Positions 15,412 to 24,398 of a stretch of 34,215 nt of DNA are shown here, one piece after another. The stretch is from Lachnospiraceae bacterium (lineage in GTDB: Bacteria > Bacillota > Clostridia > Lachnospirales > Lachnospiraceae). A program made the translations under genes and the position numbers. Under the pieces are notes generated by a model. The model did not search any database, was not told the DNA's origin, and saw nothing but the letters and a program-made list of their open reading frames with translations. The stretch is from assembly GCA_017441585.1 (NCBI GenBank), contig JAFRWW010000068.1:1-34215 (forward strand), given 5' to 3'. Position 1 is the stretch's first letter. Every line of letters starts with the position of its first letter.

Positions 15412-16677
15412 ATGAGCGACAACAGACACAAAAGACATAAACAGGAACGGCTTGTGGCCTGGCTCGTTTTTATACTTGTGGTTTCGATCCTTGCCACAGG
15501 TATTATTTTTGTTACACTTAAATTAAAGGCGCCCATCGGGGCCAAGATCGATGAATTCAAGGAACAGCACTCGGCCGAAACCGAACCCGAAGAGGAGGTT
15601 CAGGAAGAGGCTAAGGATGATGAATCCAGAGAGGCCCTTAATGAGGATGATCTGGCTTCCATTTTTGACAAGGATGAGGACGATTCCCTAAGTGAGAATA
15701 CCGTGTCTGCAAACAGCAGGGCGGATGATCCTTTGTGGGAAGAGGCCGAGGCTCTCATGGAGGATATGACTCTGGAGCAAAAGGTCGCCCAGATGTTTTT
15801 TGTCGCTCCCGAGTCTCTTACCGGCGTGGATAAGGCTACGGCAGCCGGTGAAAAGACCAGGATCGCTTATCAGGAACTGCCTGTTGGGGGCATAATCCTC
15901 TTTCAGGATAATGTGGAGGATGCCGAACATTTTTCTCAGATGACATCCAACCTTCAAAAATACGCAGACGAGACAGTGAAGCTTCCGCTTTTTATTGGCG
16001 CAGACGCATCTCTTAAGATAGACGGAGAAATCCCGGAGGGGGTTAATCTGATATTCGGTCCCATGGCCGATATCGCGGAAAACGACTATGAAACTACGGC
16101 AGATCAGGTGGTTTCGGCTCTGGACGATCTGCATAAATCCGGTCGCCTGGGCGTGGTGGGACATTTTCCCGGATATGCCTGCGTCACCGATGAGGAGACA
16201 CTTACCACATCCAAGGACTGGGGTGAGTTAAAGGATAGCGATCTGATACCCTTTGACAGGGCTATAAAGGAAGGGCTCAAAATGCTGACCGTATCCAATA
16301 TACGTGTCCCCGAGGTTACGGGTGATGAGATCCCCGCATCCATGTCGGGTATCATCATTACCCAGAAGCTTCGTCTGGATATGGGATATGATTCGGTGAT
16401 CGTCACGGAACCCATGAATGCACAGAGCCTTCAGGAAGAGTACACCCCTGTGGAGGGTGCCCTGAATGCCATCAAGGCCGGCGCCGATATGGTGCTCATG
16501 CCCCAGGATCTGGGTGAGTGCTATAATGCACTTTTGGATGCCGTCTCAAAGGGTGAGATATCAAAAGAGAGAATAGATGAGAGCGCCCTTCGGATCATAA
16601 GGGCTAAGCTTTACCTTAAACAGCTTAAGTCTGATCCGGCAGATGAAGAGGGAGAAGAACGGGATTCTTCGGATTGA
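15412..16677 (+). CDS. Membrane-anchored GH3-like (NagZ-related) protein lacking the catalytic motifs
   Basis: A 421-residue protein with an N-terminal anchor (about 14-40), a long acidic linker (to about 105) and a domain related to glycoside hydrolase family 3 beta-N-acetylhexosaminidases (LMEDMTLEQKVAQMFFVAPE, LPVGGIILFQDNV). The fold is outside the membrane. The key family motifs are gone. The usual DQEGG substrate loop is ADASLKI (197-203), the KHFPGHG catalytic loop is GHFPGYA (250-256), and the SDD/SM nucleophile segment is VTEPMNAQ (331-338), without the Asp. It is therefore probably not an active hydrolase and may bind cell-wall sugar or a partner. Start: a GTG at 15385 lies inside the preceding hairpin element; the ATG at 15412 is preferred, with only a weak AGG upstream. 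Confidence 0.8.
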   Translation: MSDNRHKRHKQERLVAWLVFILVVSILATGIIFVTLKLKAPIGAKIDEFKEQHSAETEPEEEVQEEAKDDESREALNEDDLASIFDKDEDDSLSENTVSANSRADDPLWEEAEALMEDMTLEQKVAQMFFVAPESLTGVDKATAAGEKTRIAYQELPVGGIILFQDNVEDAEHFSQMTSNLQKYADETVKLPLFIGADASLKIDGEIPEGVNLIFGPMADIAENDYETTADQVVSALDDLHKSGRLGVVGHFPGYACVTDEETLTTSKDWGELKDSDLIPFDRAIKEGLKMLTVSNIRVPEVTGDEIPASMSGIIITQKLRLDMGYDSVIVTEPMNAQSLQEEYTPVEGALNAIKAGADMVLMPQDLGECYNALLDAVSKGEISKERIDESALRIIRAKLYLKQLKSDPADEEGEERDSSD

Positions 16678-16736
16678 CATCATGGGAATGATATTTCCGG
16701 AATGAAAAATATGTTCAGTATGATGTTCATAGCGAT

Positions 16737-16764
16737 TGTCATTCTGAGCGCAGCGAAGAATCTT
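16737..16764 (+). repeat. Dispersed TGTCATTCTGAG repeat copy
   Basis: TGTCATTCTGAGCGCAGCGA then AGAATCTT, between the GH3-like gene and the next gene. It is the same family as the copies at 3306, 3475, 14824, 28691 and 33882. Confidence 0.85.
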
Positions 16765-16789
16765 AAATGGAGAATAAACAGCTACAGTA

Positions 16790-18046
16790 ATGAAAGATGA
16801 TGAAACACGTCGTGAGGAATACAGGAAACGCCGCCAAAAGGTGTTCTGGATGAGACTGGCCCTGCTTGCGGGCTTTATTTTACTCATAATATTCCTTATA
16901 ATAAAAAACAGTAAAACCTACTCGGGAATGAATCTGGATATGACTTCATATCTGAAGGTGCACTATCAGGGATATGACGGGGTGGCAAAGGCACAGCTCC
17001 AGTTTGATCGTCAGGCTTTTGAGATCACCGTGGATAAGGTGAAAAGCGAGTATCTCTCGTCGATCTGGCCGCTGAAGAAGTCGGCTACAGCAGATGATTT
17101 TGATGCCTTTAAGAAAAGTGTCAGTGCGAATCTGAGCCGGGACAGCGAACTTAAAAACGGTGATGAGGTATCCATAGTCGTGGATTATGACCGTCAGCTG
17201 GCAGACCTCCTTAAGATGTCCATGAAGTATGAGGACATACCCTTTACGGTGGCGGATCTGGCAGAGGGCATAGAGATAGATTCGGATGCGATCTTTTCAG
17301 ATCTTACCATAAGCGTTAACGGGATATCGCCGATGATCACTCTGGAGGTGATCAATGAATCGAAGACCGAGCCTGTCAACACCTTTACCTATGAGGTGAC
17401 CCCCGCCAAGGATTTTTATGAAAGAGGAGACTGGGTCACCATTAAGGCAGTGTATGATAAGGAAGCCATGGTGGCGGCTCACTATGCCATTCCCGATGGG
17501 GCGGATGAGATGAAATACATGATCCCCGGGGATAAAAGTTACGTAAAATACGCGGACGATCTGGATGAGGCGAGCATAGATAAGGCTATAGAACTGGCCC
17601 AAAAGTGTCTGCTGGAATCCAACGCCAATGAGTACGGCCTGCGTATTTTCACCGACGCCCACCTGCCCTATGCGTGGGAGGGTACCGGCGATTATACCTT
17701 CGAGTGGTCCAATGCCAGACTCCTGTCAGGATACGTGGAGACTTTAAAGGATGAGTATATGGGTGTGGTATCGAAGCCCTATAATTATCTGGAGCTGGCC
17801 TTTGAAGTGCATATATCCCAGGCTAACGGAGTGGGCTGTGACGCCGAGGCCGTGGTCTGCTTTGACGGCATGACTGTGGATGATGAGGGAAATGTGGACC
17901 TGAATGAGGACAGCGTGCAGGTCTTTGCCGCATCCTATTCTGACACGGAGATAAAGAGGACCATACGAGGATGGTTCGGCGATGAGTACTCCATTAACCG
18001 CGTGGATGTATATGAGTGGATGCTGGAAAATCAGGGAGAAAATTAA
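16790..18046 (+). CDS. Membrane-anchored extracellular protein of unknown function
   Basis: I do not recognise this 418-residue protein. A very basic N-terminus (MKDDETRREEYRKRRQK) is followed by one hydrophobic helix (about 21-40), so the rest should lie outside the cell. The body looks like a chain of beta-rich domains: YDGVAKAQLQFDRQAF, then DLAEGIEIDSDAIFSDLTISVNGISPMITLEV and FYERGDWVTIKAVYD, a pattern seen in Ig-like or bacterial surface modules. The C-terminal third (about 300-418) has no cysteine pairs except VGCDAEAVVC. It has the same anchor layout as the GH3-like protein just upstream, so the two may work together at the envelope. The binding site before the start is poor. Confidence 0.7.
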   Translation: MKDDETRREEYRKRRQKVFWMRLALLAGFILLIIFLIIKNSKTYSGMNLDMTSYLKVHYQGYDGVAKAQLQFDRQAFEITVDKVKSEYLSSIWPLKKSATADDFDAFKKSVSANLSRDSELKNGDEVSIVVDYDRQLADLLKMSMKYEDIPFTVADLAEGIEIDSDAIFSDLTISVNGISPMITLEVINESKTEPVNTFTYEVTPAKDFYERGDWVTIKAVYDKEAMVAAHYAIPDGADEMKYMIPGDKSYVKYADDLDEASIDKAIELAQKCLLESNANEYGLRIFTDAHLPYAWEGTGDYTFEWSNARLLSGYVETLKDEYMGVVSKPYNYLELAFEVHISQANGVGCDAEAVVCFDGMTVDDEGNVDLNEDSVQVFAASYSDTEIKRTIRGWFGDEYSINRVDVYEWMLENQGEN

Positions 18047-18099
18047 TCAGGTATAGTCGGATATAAATTATGATCCATATAAGGAGAAGGAGGTAAGTT

Positions 18100-19173
18100 A
18101 TGCTGAGAATCGGAATGTTGACAAGCGGCGGTGACTGTCAGGCTTTGAACGCAGCCATGAGAGGCGTGGTTAAGACGCTGGTCACCAGTGATACGGATGT
18201 TGAGATCTACGGTTTCCTGGAGGGGTACAAGGGACTAATCTACAGCAATTTCAAGATGCTTACGGGATCTGATTTTTCCGGCATCCTTACCAAGGGAGGC
18301 ACCATACTGGGCAGTTCCCGCACTCCGTTCAAGACCATCAAGGATCCTGATGAGAACGGCGTGGATAAAGTGGAGGCCATGAAGCAGAATTATTATAAGC
18401 TCAAGCTCGACTGCCTGGTGATCCTGGGAGGAAACGGCACCCATAAAACCGCGAACCTCCTGCGTACAGAGGGCCTTAATGTGGTGACTCTGCCCAAGAC
18501 CATTGACAATGATCTGTGGGGAACCGACATGACCTTTGGTTTCCAGAGCGCGGTGGATGTGGCCACCGCCGCCATAGACTGCATACATACCACTGCCGCA
18601 TCCCATGGCAGGATCTTTATCGTGGAGGTAATGGGACACAAGGTGGGATATCTGACCCTGAACGCCGGTATGGCGGGCGGCGCCGATATCATACTGATCC
18701 CTGAGATCCCCTATGATATAGAAAAGGTCTGTGAAGCCATAGAGAAGCGTCATAAAAACGGATCAGGCTTTACCATCATAGCCGTGGCCGAGGGCGCCAT
18801 CTCAAAGGAAGACGCAGCCCTTTCAAAGAAAGAATACAAGAAAAAACAGGAAAAGAATCCTTTCCCTTCAGTATCATATGAGCTGGCTGACCAGATCAGC
18901 AAAAAGTTAAGTTATGATGTGAGAGTCACGGTGCCCGGACATACCCAGAGAGGCGGTTCGCCCTGTCCTTATGACAGAGTGTTCGCATCAAGACTCGGAG
19001 CCGAGGCCGGCAGGCTGATCCTGAACGGAGAGTACGGATTCATGGTGGGCTACAGGAACAGGGAGATCGTAAAGGTTCCCCTGGAGGATGTGGCCGGCAA
19101 GCTTAAGATGCTTGAAAAGGATGCGCTCATCATTCAGGAAGCAAAGCTCATAGGTATCAGCTTTGGAGATTGA
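18100..19173 (+). CDS. pfkA: 6-phosphofructokinase, clostridial GGNG/PKTIDND type
   Basis: Phosphorylates fructose 6-phosphate in glycolysis, in the cytoplasm. The 357-residue protein has the PFK fold with LTSGGDCQALNAAMRG at the start, LGGNGTHKT (109-117), PKTIDND (132-138; the first Asp is the expected base), the MGHKVGYL substrate loop and GHTQRGGSPCPYDR. At the phosphoryl-donor positions it has Gly (113), typical of ATP enzymes, together with Lys (133), typical of pyrophosphate enzymes. Asn replaces the usual Asp at 112. The same mix is common in clostridial homologues, so the donor should not be assumed. AAGGAGG lies 6 nt before the ATG. The gene ends 2 nt before the dnaX start, so the two are coupled. 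Confidence 0.94.
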   Translation: MLRIGMLTSGGDCQALNAAMRGVVKTLVTSDTDVEIYGFLEGYKGLIYSNFKMLTGSDFSGILTKGGTILGSSRTPFKTIKDPDENGVDKVEAMKQNYYKLKLDCLVILGGNGTHKTANLLRTEGLNVVTLPKTIDNDLWGTDMTFGFQSAVDVATAAIDCIHTTAASHGRIFIVEVMGHKVGYLTLNAGMAGGADIILIPEIPYDIEKVCEAIEKRHKNGSGFTIIAVAEGAISKEDAALSKKEYKKKQEKNPFPSVSYELADQISKKLSYDVRVTVPGHTQRGGSPCPYDRVFASRLGAEAGRLILNGEYGFMVGYRNREIVKVPLEDVAGKLKMLEKDALIIQEAKLIGISFGD

Positions 19174-19175
19174 CG

Positions 19176-20765
19176 ATGGCGTATCAGACATTATACAGAA
19201 AATACAGGCCCCAGACCTTTGATGAGGTTAAGGGACAGGATGCGATAGTCCGTGTTTTAAAAAACCAGATCAATAATAACCGCCTGTCCCACGCCTATCT
19301 GTTTGTCGGTACCAGAGGCACGGGAAAGACGTCCATAGCCAAGCTTTTTGCAAGGGCCATAAACTGTGAGAACCCAAAAGACGGGAGCCCCTGCAATGAG
19401 TGCGCATCATGTAAGGCGGCACTTAACGGTACCTCCATGAACGTGATAGAGATGGACGCCGCTTCCAATAACGGCGTGGACCATGTGCGCCGCATCATAG
19501 ACGAGATAGCATATTCGCCCGTCAGCGGAAAATATTTTGTCTACATAGTGGACGAGGTCCATATGTTTTCACCCAACGCCTTCAATGCTCTCCTTAAGAC
19601 CCTGGAGGAACCGCCTTCATACGTGATATTCATTCTGGCCACCACCGAGATCGAATCGATCCCCATTACGGTTTTGTCCAGATGCCAGAGATATGATTTC
19701 AGGCGTATAGACATCGCCACCATGGTGGGGCGGATGAGGCACATCACGGACAGTGAGGGTATAGAGATAGATGACAGGGCGCTGAGTTATATCGCCACCT
19801 GCGGTGAGGGCTCCATGAGAGATTCACTTTCCCTGCTGGATAGGTGCGTCACTTTCTATGACGGAAAGAGGATCAGCTACGATGACGCTCTCGAGGTTCT
19901 GGGCTCCGTGGACACCGCCGTGTATGCATCCATGCTGGGACATATAATGAACAGCGATGTGACCGGTGCCATCAATCTGCTCCAGGAAGCCATGATGCGT
20001 GGAGGCGAGCTCACTTATTTTGTCTCCGATTTTGTCATGTACTTAAGAAACCTCATGCTGGTACAGGTTACTGATGACATAGAGAATACGGTAAACATGT
20101 CCTCTGATAATATAGCCATATTAAAAGAGGCGGCCCAAAATATAAGTCCGGAAACTGTAATGCGCTATATCAGGGTTTTCAGCGAGCTTTCCAGGGATAT
20201 GAATTATACGCCCCAGAAACAGGTTCTGGTTGAAATGGCCATCGTCAGGGTATGTACTCCTGACATGGAAGAACCTGACCTGAGCAGTTTTGGCGAGAGG
20301 ATATCGAATCTTGAGGAAAAGGTAAAGAACGGGATAAAGACCGTGCCGGCAGGAGCACCTTTGGTATCAGGCGCCCCGGTCTCACCCGGATCACCTGCGA
20401 CTGCGCCTGATGAGAAGCCTCAGGTCCTGATGCCGGCCCTTCCCGGCGAGATACAGGCTGTGGTGGATAACTGGAAGGTCATCAGGGAACAGCTCAAGGA
20501 AACGGATATGCTTTTGTTCAACCAGATCCGCAAAGCCAGGGTTTCGGCTGAGAACGATCTGCTGGTAATAGTTTTTAACAGTGAGATCCCGTACAATATC
20601 GCCTGCAGCGATATCAGTAAGGATAGCCTGAATGAAGTCTTTGAAAAGACTCTGGGCAGTAAGGTCAGATTCGAGATGAGACTGTTAAAGCCGGAGCAGA
20701 CTTACAGTGATGGCGGATATGCGGATATATTGGCAAACATAAATTTTGAAGTGGAGGAAATATAG
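19176..20765 (+). CDS. dnaX: DNA polymerase III subunit gamma/tau
   Basis: The motor subunit of the clamp loader in the replisome. The 529-residue protein begins with the family's MAYQTLYRKYRPQTFDEVKGQ. It has Walker A in GTRGTGKTS, a four-Cys zinc site in CENPKDGSPCNECASCKAA, Walker B in VYIVDEVHMFS, the NALLKTLEEPP segment and sensor 1 in TTEIESIPITVLSRCQ. Domain III follows, then a Pro/Ala/Gly-rich linker (about 390-420) and a tau-like C-terminal part. A TTG at 19170 is in frame, but the ATG at 19176 has GGAG 7 nt upstream. It opens the dnaX-ybaB-recR cluster, with no gap to ybaB. Confidence 0.97.
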   Translation: MAYQTLYRKYRPQTFDEVKGQDAIVRVLKNQINNNRLSHAYLFVGTRGTGKTSIAKLFARAINCENPKDGSPCNECASCKAALNGTSMNVIEMDAASNNGVDHVRRIIDEIAYSPVSGKYFVYIVDEVHMFSPNAFNALLKTLEEPPSYVIFILATTEIESIPITVLSRCQRYDFRRIDIATMVGRMRHITDSEGIEIDDRALSYIATCGEGSMRDSLSLLDRCVTFYDGKRISYDDALEVLGSVDTAVYASMLGHIMNSDVTGAINLLQEAMMRGGELTYFVSDFVMYLRNLMLVQVTDDIENTVNMSSDNIAILKEAAQNISPETVMRYIRVFSELSRDMNYTPQKQVLVEMAIVRVCTPDMEEPDLSSFGERISNLEEKVKNGIKTVPAGAPLVSGAPVSPGSPATAPDEKPQVLMPALPGEIQAVVDNWKVIREQLKETDMLLFNQIRKARVSAENDLLVIVFNSEIPYNIACSDISKDSLNEVFEKTLGSKVRFEMRLLKPEQTYSDGGYADILANINFEVEEI

Positions 20766-21131
20766 ATGGCAAAAAGAGGCGGATTCGCTCCGGGTATGGG
20801 AATGCCCGGAAATATGAACAATCTGATGAAGCAGGCACAGCGCATGCAGCGTCAGATGGAAGAAAATCAGAAAGAACTGGAAGAAAAGGAATTCACCGCA
20901 GCATCCGGCGGCGGAGCCGTGGAGGTGACTGTCACCGGTAAAAGAGAGGTAGTCAGCGTAAAGCTCAAGGAAGAGGCTGTGGATCCCGATGATATAGAGA
21001 CCCTGGAGGATATGATCGTAGCGGCCGTCAACGAGGCACTGCGCCAGGTGGATGAGGCGAATACTCAGGCTATGGGCAAGCTGGCCGGAGGCCTTGGCAG
21101 CCTGGGCAATTTAAGCGGTTTGGGATTATAA
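20766..21131 (+). CDS. ybaB: YbaB/EbfC family nucleoid-associated protein
   Basis: A small dimeric DNA-binding protein, often encoded between dnaX and recR, that coats the nucleoid and may assist recombination repair. The 121 residues show the family core: MNNLMKQAQRMQRQMEENQKELEEKEF (long helix), AASGGGAVEVTVTGKREVVSVKLKEEAVDPDDIETLEDMIVAAVNEAL. Flexible Gly/Met-rich ends flank it (GGFAPGMGMPGN at the start, AGGLGSLGNLSGLGL at the end). The ATG directly abuts the dnaX TAG stop, with GGAGG inside the end of dnaX. Confidence 0.95.
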   Translation: MAKRGGFAPGMGMPGNMNNLMKQAQRMQRQMEENQKELEEKEFTAASGGGAVEVTVTGKREVVSVKLKEEAVDPDDIETLEDMIVAAVNEALRQVDEANTQAMGKLAGGLGSLGNLSGLGL

Positions 21132-21134
21132 AAT

Positions 21135-21731
21135 ATGGATCTGTACAGCGGATATATAAATAAACTCATTGAAGAACTGTCCGCTCTGCCGGGCATAGGC
21201 ATCAAGAGCGCCCAAAGATTGGCCTTTTACCTCATAAATCAGCCGGTGGAAAATGTGCAGCGCCTTACCGATACCATAAATCAGGCCCGCAGTACGGTAC
21301 GTTACTGCAGTGAGTGCTATACCCTGACGGATAGAGAGAAGTGCCCCATCTGTTCAAACACAGCCAGGAATCATGAGACCATCATGGTGGTGGAGAATCC
21401 CCGTGATCTGGCGGCTTATGAAAAGACCGGGAAATATGACGGAGTCTATCATGTGCTCCACGGAGCCATCTCTCCTATGTTGGGCATAGGTCCTCAGGAT
21501 ATAAAGTTAAAGGAACTGATCCATCGTCTGGAAGGTGATGTAAAAGAAGTGATCATCGCCACCAATTCCAGTCTGGAAGGCGAGACCACCGCTATGTACA
21601 TCAGCAAACTGATAAAACCTGTCGGCATCAAGGTCAGCCGTATAGCCAGCGGAGTTCCTGTGGGAGGCGACCTCGAGAATATCGACGAGATGACCCTGCT
21701 CCGCGCTCTAGAAGGTCGGGTTGAACTGTAG
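21135..21731 (+). CDS. recR: Recombination mediator RecR
   Basis: Works with RecO and RecF to load RecA on gapped DNA during repair. All expected parts are present in 198 residues: the helix-hairpin-helix LSALPGIGIKSAQRLAFYL, the four-Cys zinc finger CSECYTLTDREKCPIC, and the Toprim domain (IMVVENPRDLAAYEKTGKYDGVYHVLHGAISPMLGIGP), ending in the Walker-B-like region with ASGVPVGGDLENIDEMTL. It starts 3 nt after ybaB and closes the replication-repair operon. Confidence 0.97.
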   Translation: MDLYSGYINKLIEELSALPGIGIKSAQRLAFYLINQPVENVQRLTDTINQARSTVRYCSECYTLTDREKCPICSNTARNHETIMVVENPRDLAAYEKTGKYDGVYHVLHGAISPMLGIGPQDIKLKELIHRLEGDVKEVIIATNSSLEGETTAMYISKLIKPVGIKVSRIASGVPVGGDLENIDEMTLLRALEGRVEL

Positions 21732-21791
21732 AAAGCGATTGGAATAGTATTTAGGGATAACAATTATATAAATATATTAAGGAGGAGGAAG

Positions 21792-22847
21792 ATGTCAGTA
21801 ACAGAATTTGAATATGGGAAATTAAGTGACGGTACCATCGTCAAGGGCTTCACCATAAAGAATAAGAACGGCCTGTCAGCCACTGTCATCGAGCGTGGCG
21901 CAGCCCTGGTATCCCTTATGGCACCCGATAAAGACGGTAACTTTGCCGATGTGGTACTGGGCCTTAAAGATGCTGCGGCTTATGAGAATAATAACTACTG
22001 CCTGGGCGCTACTGTGGGCAGAAATGCAAACCGCATAGCAGGCGCCTGCTTTGACATCGATGGCATACACTACGAACTGGTAAAGAACAACGGCGAAAAT
22101 AATCTCCATACCCATCCCGAGTATGGTTATCACAGAAGAAACTGGGAAGGAAAAGCCGAAGAAGGATCTGATTCAGTGATCTTTTTTCTGGAGGATGACG
22201 GCAAACTGACCGGCATGCCCGGAATCTTTAATATCACCGTTACCTACAGACTGACAGATGAAGATGAGCTCCTCATCGCATATCACGGCGTCGGCGATAC
22301 AAAGACCATAGCCAACTGCACCAATCACAGTTATTTTAATTTGGCGGGACACGACGCAGGCAGCGTATACGATCATGAGATCAGGATAAACGCCTCCCGC
22401 TTCAGTGCGGATAAAGAAGGCGCCATCCCCACGGGAGAGTGGACACCGGTGGAAGGCACCCCCATGGATCTGAGGAAAAGTACCCGCATAGGCGAGCATA
22501 TAGATGACGACTATGAGCAGCTTATTTTGACTAAAGGCTATGATCATAACTACTGCATAGATGATGCAGACCACACCGTAAGGGAGATCGCACAGGTTAC
22601 GGAGCCTGTATCAGGTCGCGTGATGACGGTACTTACGGATCTGCCTGGCGTGCAGTTTTATACCGCAAACTGGCTGGAGGAAGAGCGGGGAAAGGACGGA
22701 GTCGTATATCACCCCAGGGATGCATTCTGCCTGGAGACCCAGTATTTCCCCAACAGCATAAATCAGGAAGGCTTTGAACGCCCCGTGGTGGATGCTGGAG
22801 CCGAGTATAAAACCTCGACCATATATAAGTTTTCTGTTTTAAAGTAA
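21792..22847 (+). CDS. galM: Aldose 1-epimerase (mutarotase)
   Basis: Interconverts the alpha and beta anomers of glucose or galactose in sugar uptake pathways. The 351-residue protein has the galactose mutarotase beta-sandwich signatures: VGRNANRIAGACFDIDG, NNLHTHPEYGYHRRNW (with the first catalytic-region His), NHSYFNLAG (the second His), and DAFCLETQYFPNSINQEGF, whose Glu is the expected base. The usual NNLHGG is NNLHTH here, a mild change near the active site. AGGAGG lies 7 nt before the ATG. No other Leloir-pathway gene is near, so it may act alone. Confidence 0.93.
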   Translation: MSVTEFEYGKLSDGTIVKGFTIKNKNGLSATVIERGAALVSLMAPDKDGNFADVVLGLKDAAAYENNNYCLGATVGRNANRIAGACFDIDGIHYELVKNNGENNLHTHPEYGYHRRNWEGKAEEGSDSVIFFLEDDGKLTGMPGIFNITVTYRLTDEDELLIAYHGVGDTKTIANCTNHSYFNLAGHDAGSVYDHEIRINASRFSADKEGAIPTGEWTPVEGTPMDLRKSTRIGEHIDDDYEQLILTKGYDHNYCIDDADHTVREIAQVTEPVSGRVMTVLTDLPGVQFYTANWLEEERGKDGVVYHPRDAFCLETQYFPNSINQEGFERPVVDAGAEYKTSTIYKFSVLK

Positions 22848-22902
22848 CGGGAAATAGAGTATAATAATTAATTGTCATTATTTTTTTCAGGAGGTATTCG
22901 AA

Positions 22903-24096
22903 ATGAATGTATTAGTAATCAATTGCGGAAGCTCATCCCTTAAGTATCAGCTTATAGACAGTGCCAGTGAAAAGGTACTGGCAAAGGGTTTGTGCGAGAG
23001 AATAGGAATAGACGGCAGCTGTATCACACACTCTCCCGAAGGCGGCGAGAAGACTACTACCGAAAGCCCCATGCCCACTCATACAGAGGCAGTGAAGCTG
23101 GTGATCGAAAAGCTCACGGATCCCGATGTGGGCGTGATCTCATCTCTTTCCGAGATCGGTGCGGTAGGACACAGAGTGGTACACGGCGGCGAGAAATTTG
23201 CCGAGGCTGTGGTTATAAATGATGACGTCATCAAGGCTATCGAAGAGTGCAACGATCTGGCACCCCTTCACAATCCCGCAAACCTCATCGGTATCCACTC
23301 ATGCCAGGAGCTGATGCCCGGCGTGCCCATGGTTGCCGTATTTGATACCGCATTCCATCAGACCATGCCCAAGAAGGCATATCTCTACGGACTGCCCTAT
23401 GAGTATTATGAGAAGTATAAGGTTCGCCGCTACGGCTTTCACGGCACCAGCCACGATTATGTGAGCAAAAGAGCAGCCGAGATCCTGGGCAGGAACCGTG
23501 ATGATCTCAAGATCATCGTATGCCACCTGGGTAACGGCGCATCCATATCCGCAGTAGATCACGGAAAGTGCGTGGATACATCCATGGGCCTCACTCCTCT
23601 GGAGGGACTCATCATGGGAACCAGATCCGGCGATCTCGATCCCGCCATCGTCAGCTTCATCGCTGAAAAAGAAGGTCTGGATGCGGCAGGCGTGGTAAAC
23701 GTACTCAATAAAAAATCAGGTGTCCTCGGCCTCTCCGGCGGCATCTCATCCGATTTCAGGGATGTGGGAGCAGCCGCTGATTCCGGAAACGAAGTAGCAG
23801 CCACCGCCCTTGAGGCATATGCCTACAGAGTGGCAAAGTATATCGGCTCATACACCGCAGGCATGAACGGCGTGGATGTCATCGCCTTCACCGCAGGCGT
23901 GGGCGAAAATGATAAGGCCATGAGAGCAAAGATCGCCTCCTACCTCGGATACCTCGGCACTGAGATCGATGATGCAAAGAACGACGTCCGCGGCGAAGAA
24001 ACCGTCATCTCAAAGGACGGATCCAAGGTGACCCTCATGCTGGTTCCCACCAACGAGGAGCTTGCCATCGCCCGCGAGACCGTACGTCTGGCGTAA
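22903..24096 (+). CDS. ackA: Acetate kinase
   Basis: Makes ATP and acetate from acetyl phosphate, the last step of acetate fermentation. The 397-residue protein is full length, with [17 protein letters not shown] at the start (phosphate-binding loop with Asn7), [10 protein letters not shown] (Arg for substrate binding), [10 protein letters not shown] (the catalytic Asp), [23 protein letters not shown] and [15 protein letters not shown] stands 8 nt before the ATG. The phosphotransacetylase gene that often sits just upstream is absent; galM is there instead. A TATAAT near 22863 hints at its own promoter, but the -35 is poor. Confidence 0.97.
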   Translation: MNVLVINCGSSSLKYQLIDSASEKVLAKGLCERIGIDGSCITHSPEGGEKTTTESPMPTHTEAVKLVIEKLTDPDVGVISSLSEIGAVGHRVVHGGEKFAEAVVINDDVIKAIEECNDLAPLHNPANLIGIHSCQELMPGVPMVAVFDTAFHQTMPKKAYLYGLPYEYYEKYKVRRYGFHGTSHDYVSKRAAEILGRNRDDLKIIVCHLGNGASISAVDHGKCVDTSMGLTPLEGLIMGTRSGDLDPAIVSFIAEKEGLDAAGVVNVLNKKSGVLGLSGGISSDFRDVGAAADSGNEVAATALEAYAYRVAKYIGSYTAGMNGVDVIAFTAGVGENDKAMRAKIASYLGYLGTEIDDAKNDVRGEETVISKDGSKVTLMLVPTNEELAIARETVRLA

Positions 24097-24168
24097 TCAG
24101 ATTATGGTTGATTGGTTGATATATTAAGTGAGATCAGGTGGGTGAAAATTCTGTATATAGCGACGAGA

Positions 24169-24366
24169 GTTTTGTGTTGCAGCAGGACACCTAAAGCCAG
24201 ACTTACTTAAAGAAAACGAGCCGATTAGTCCTCGCAAGGGAGAAATCGGTCACAACGTATAAATAAAAATAAACCCGGTCCCGATTTCGGCAACGGGGCG
24301 AGGACTTGTTATGAGGCGAAGTTTGAGTTTAGTAAGTCTGAGCAGTGTCCGAATGCAATACAAAAT
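24169..24366. other. Long nested inverted repeat, candidate structured RNA or small mobile repeat
   Basis: Four stems nest in order. GTTTTGTGTTGCA (24169-24181) pairs with TGCAATACAAAAT (24354-24366; 13 pairs, two G-U). GGACAC (24185-24190) pairs with GTGTCC (24345-24350). CAGACTTACT (24198-24207) pairs with AGTAAGTCTG (24331-24340). AGTCCTCGC (24227-24235) pairs with GCGAGGACT (24298-24306). Inside is a further hairpin (CCCG 24274-24277 with CGGG 24294-24297, and CCGA-TT-TCGG 24281-24290) next to an A-rich loop. No protein is coded. It fills most of the 302-bp gap between ackA and the next gene; the first 70 bases of the gap show nothing clear. I could not see a promoter for it. Confidence 0.65.
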
Positions 24367-24398
24367 CGAGGAGCGAACCAAGGAGATTTAATCTTACA

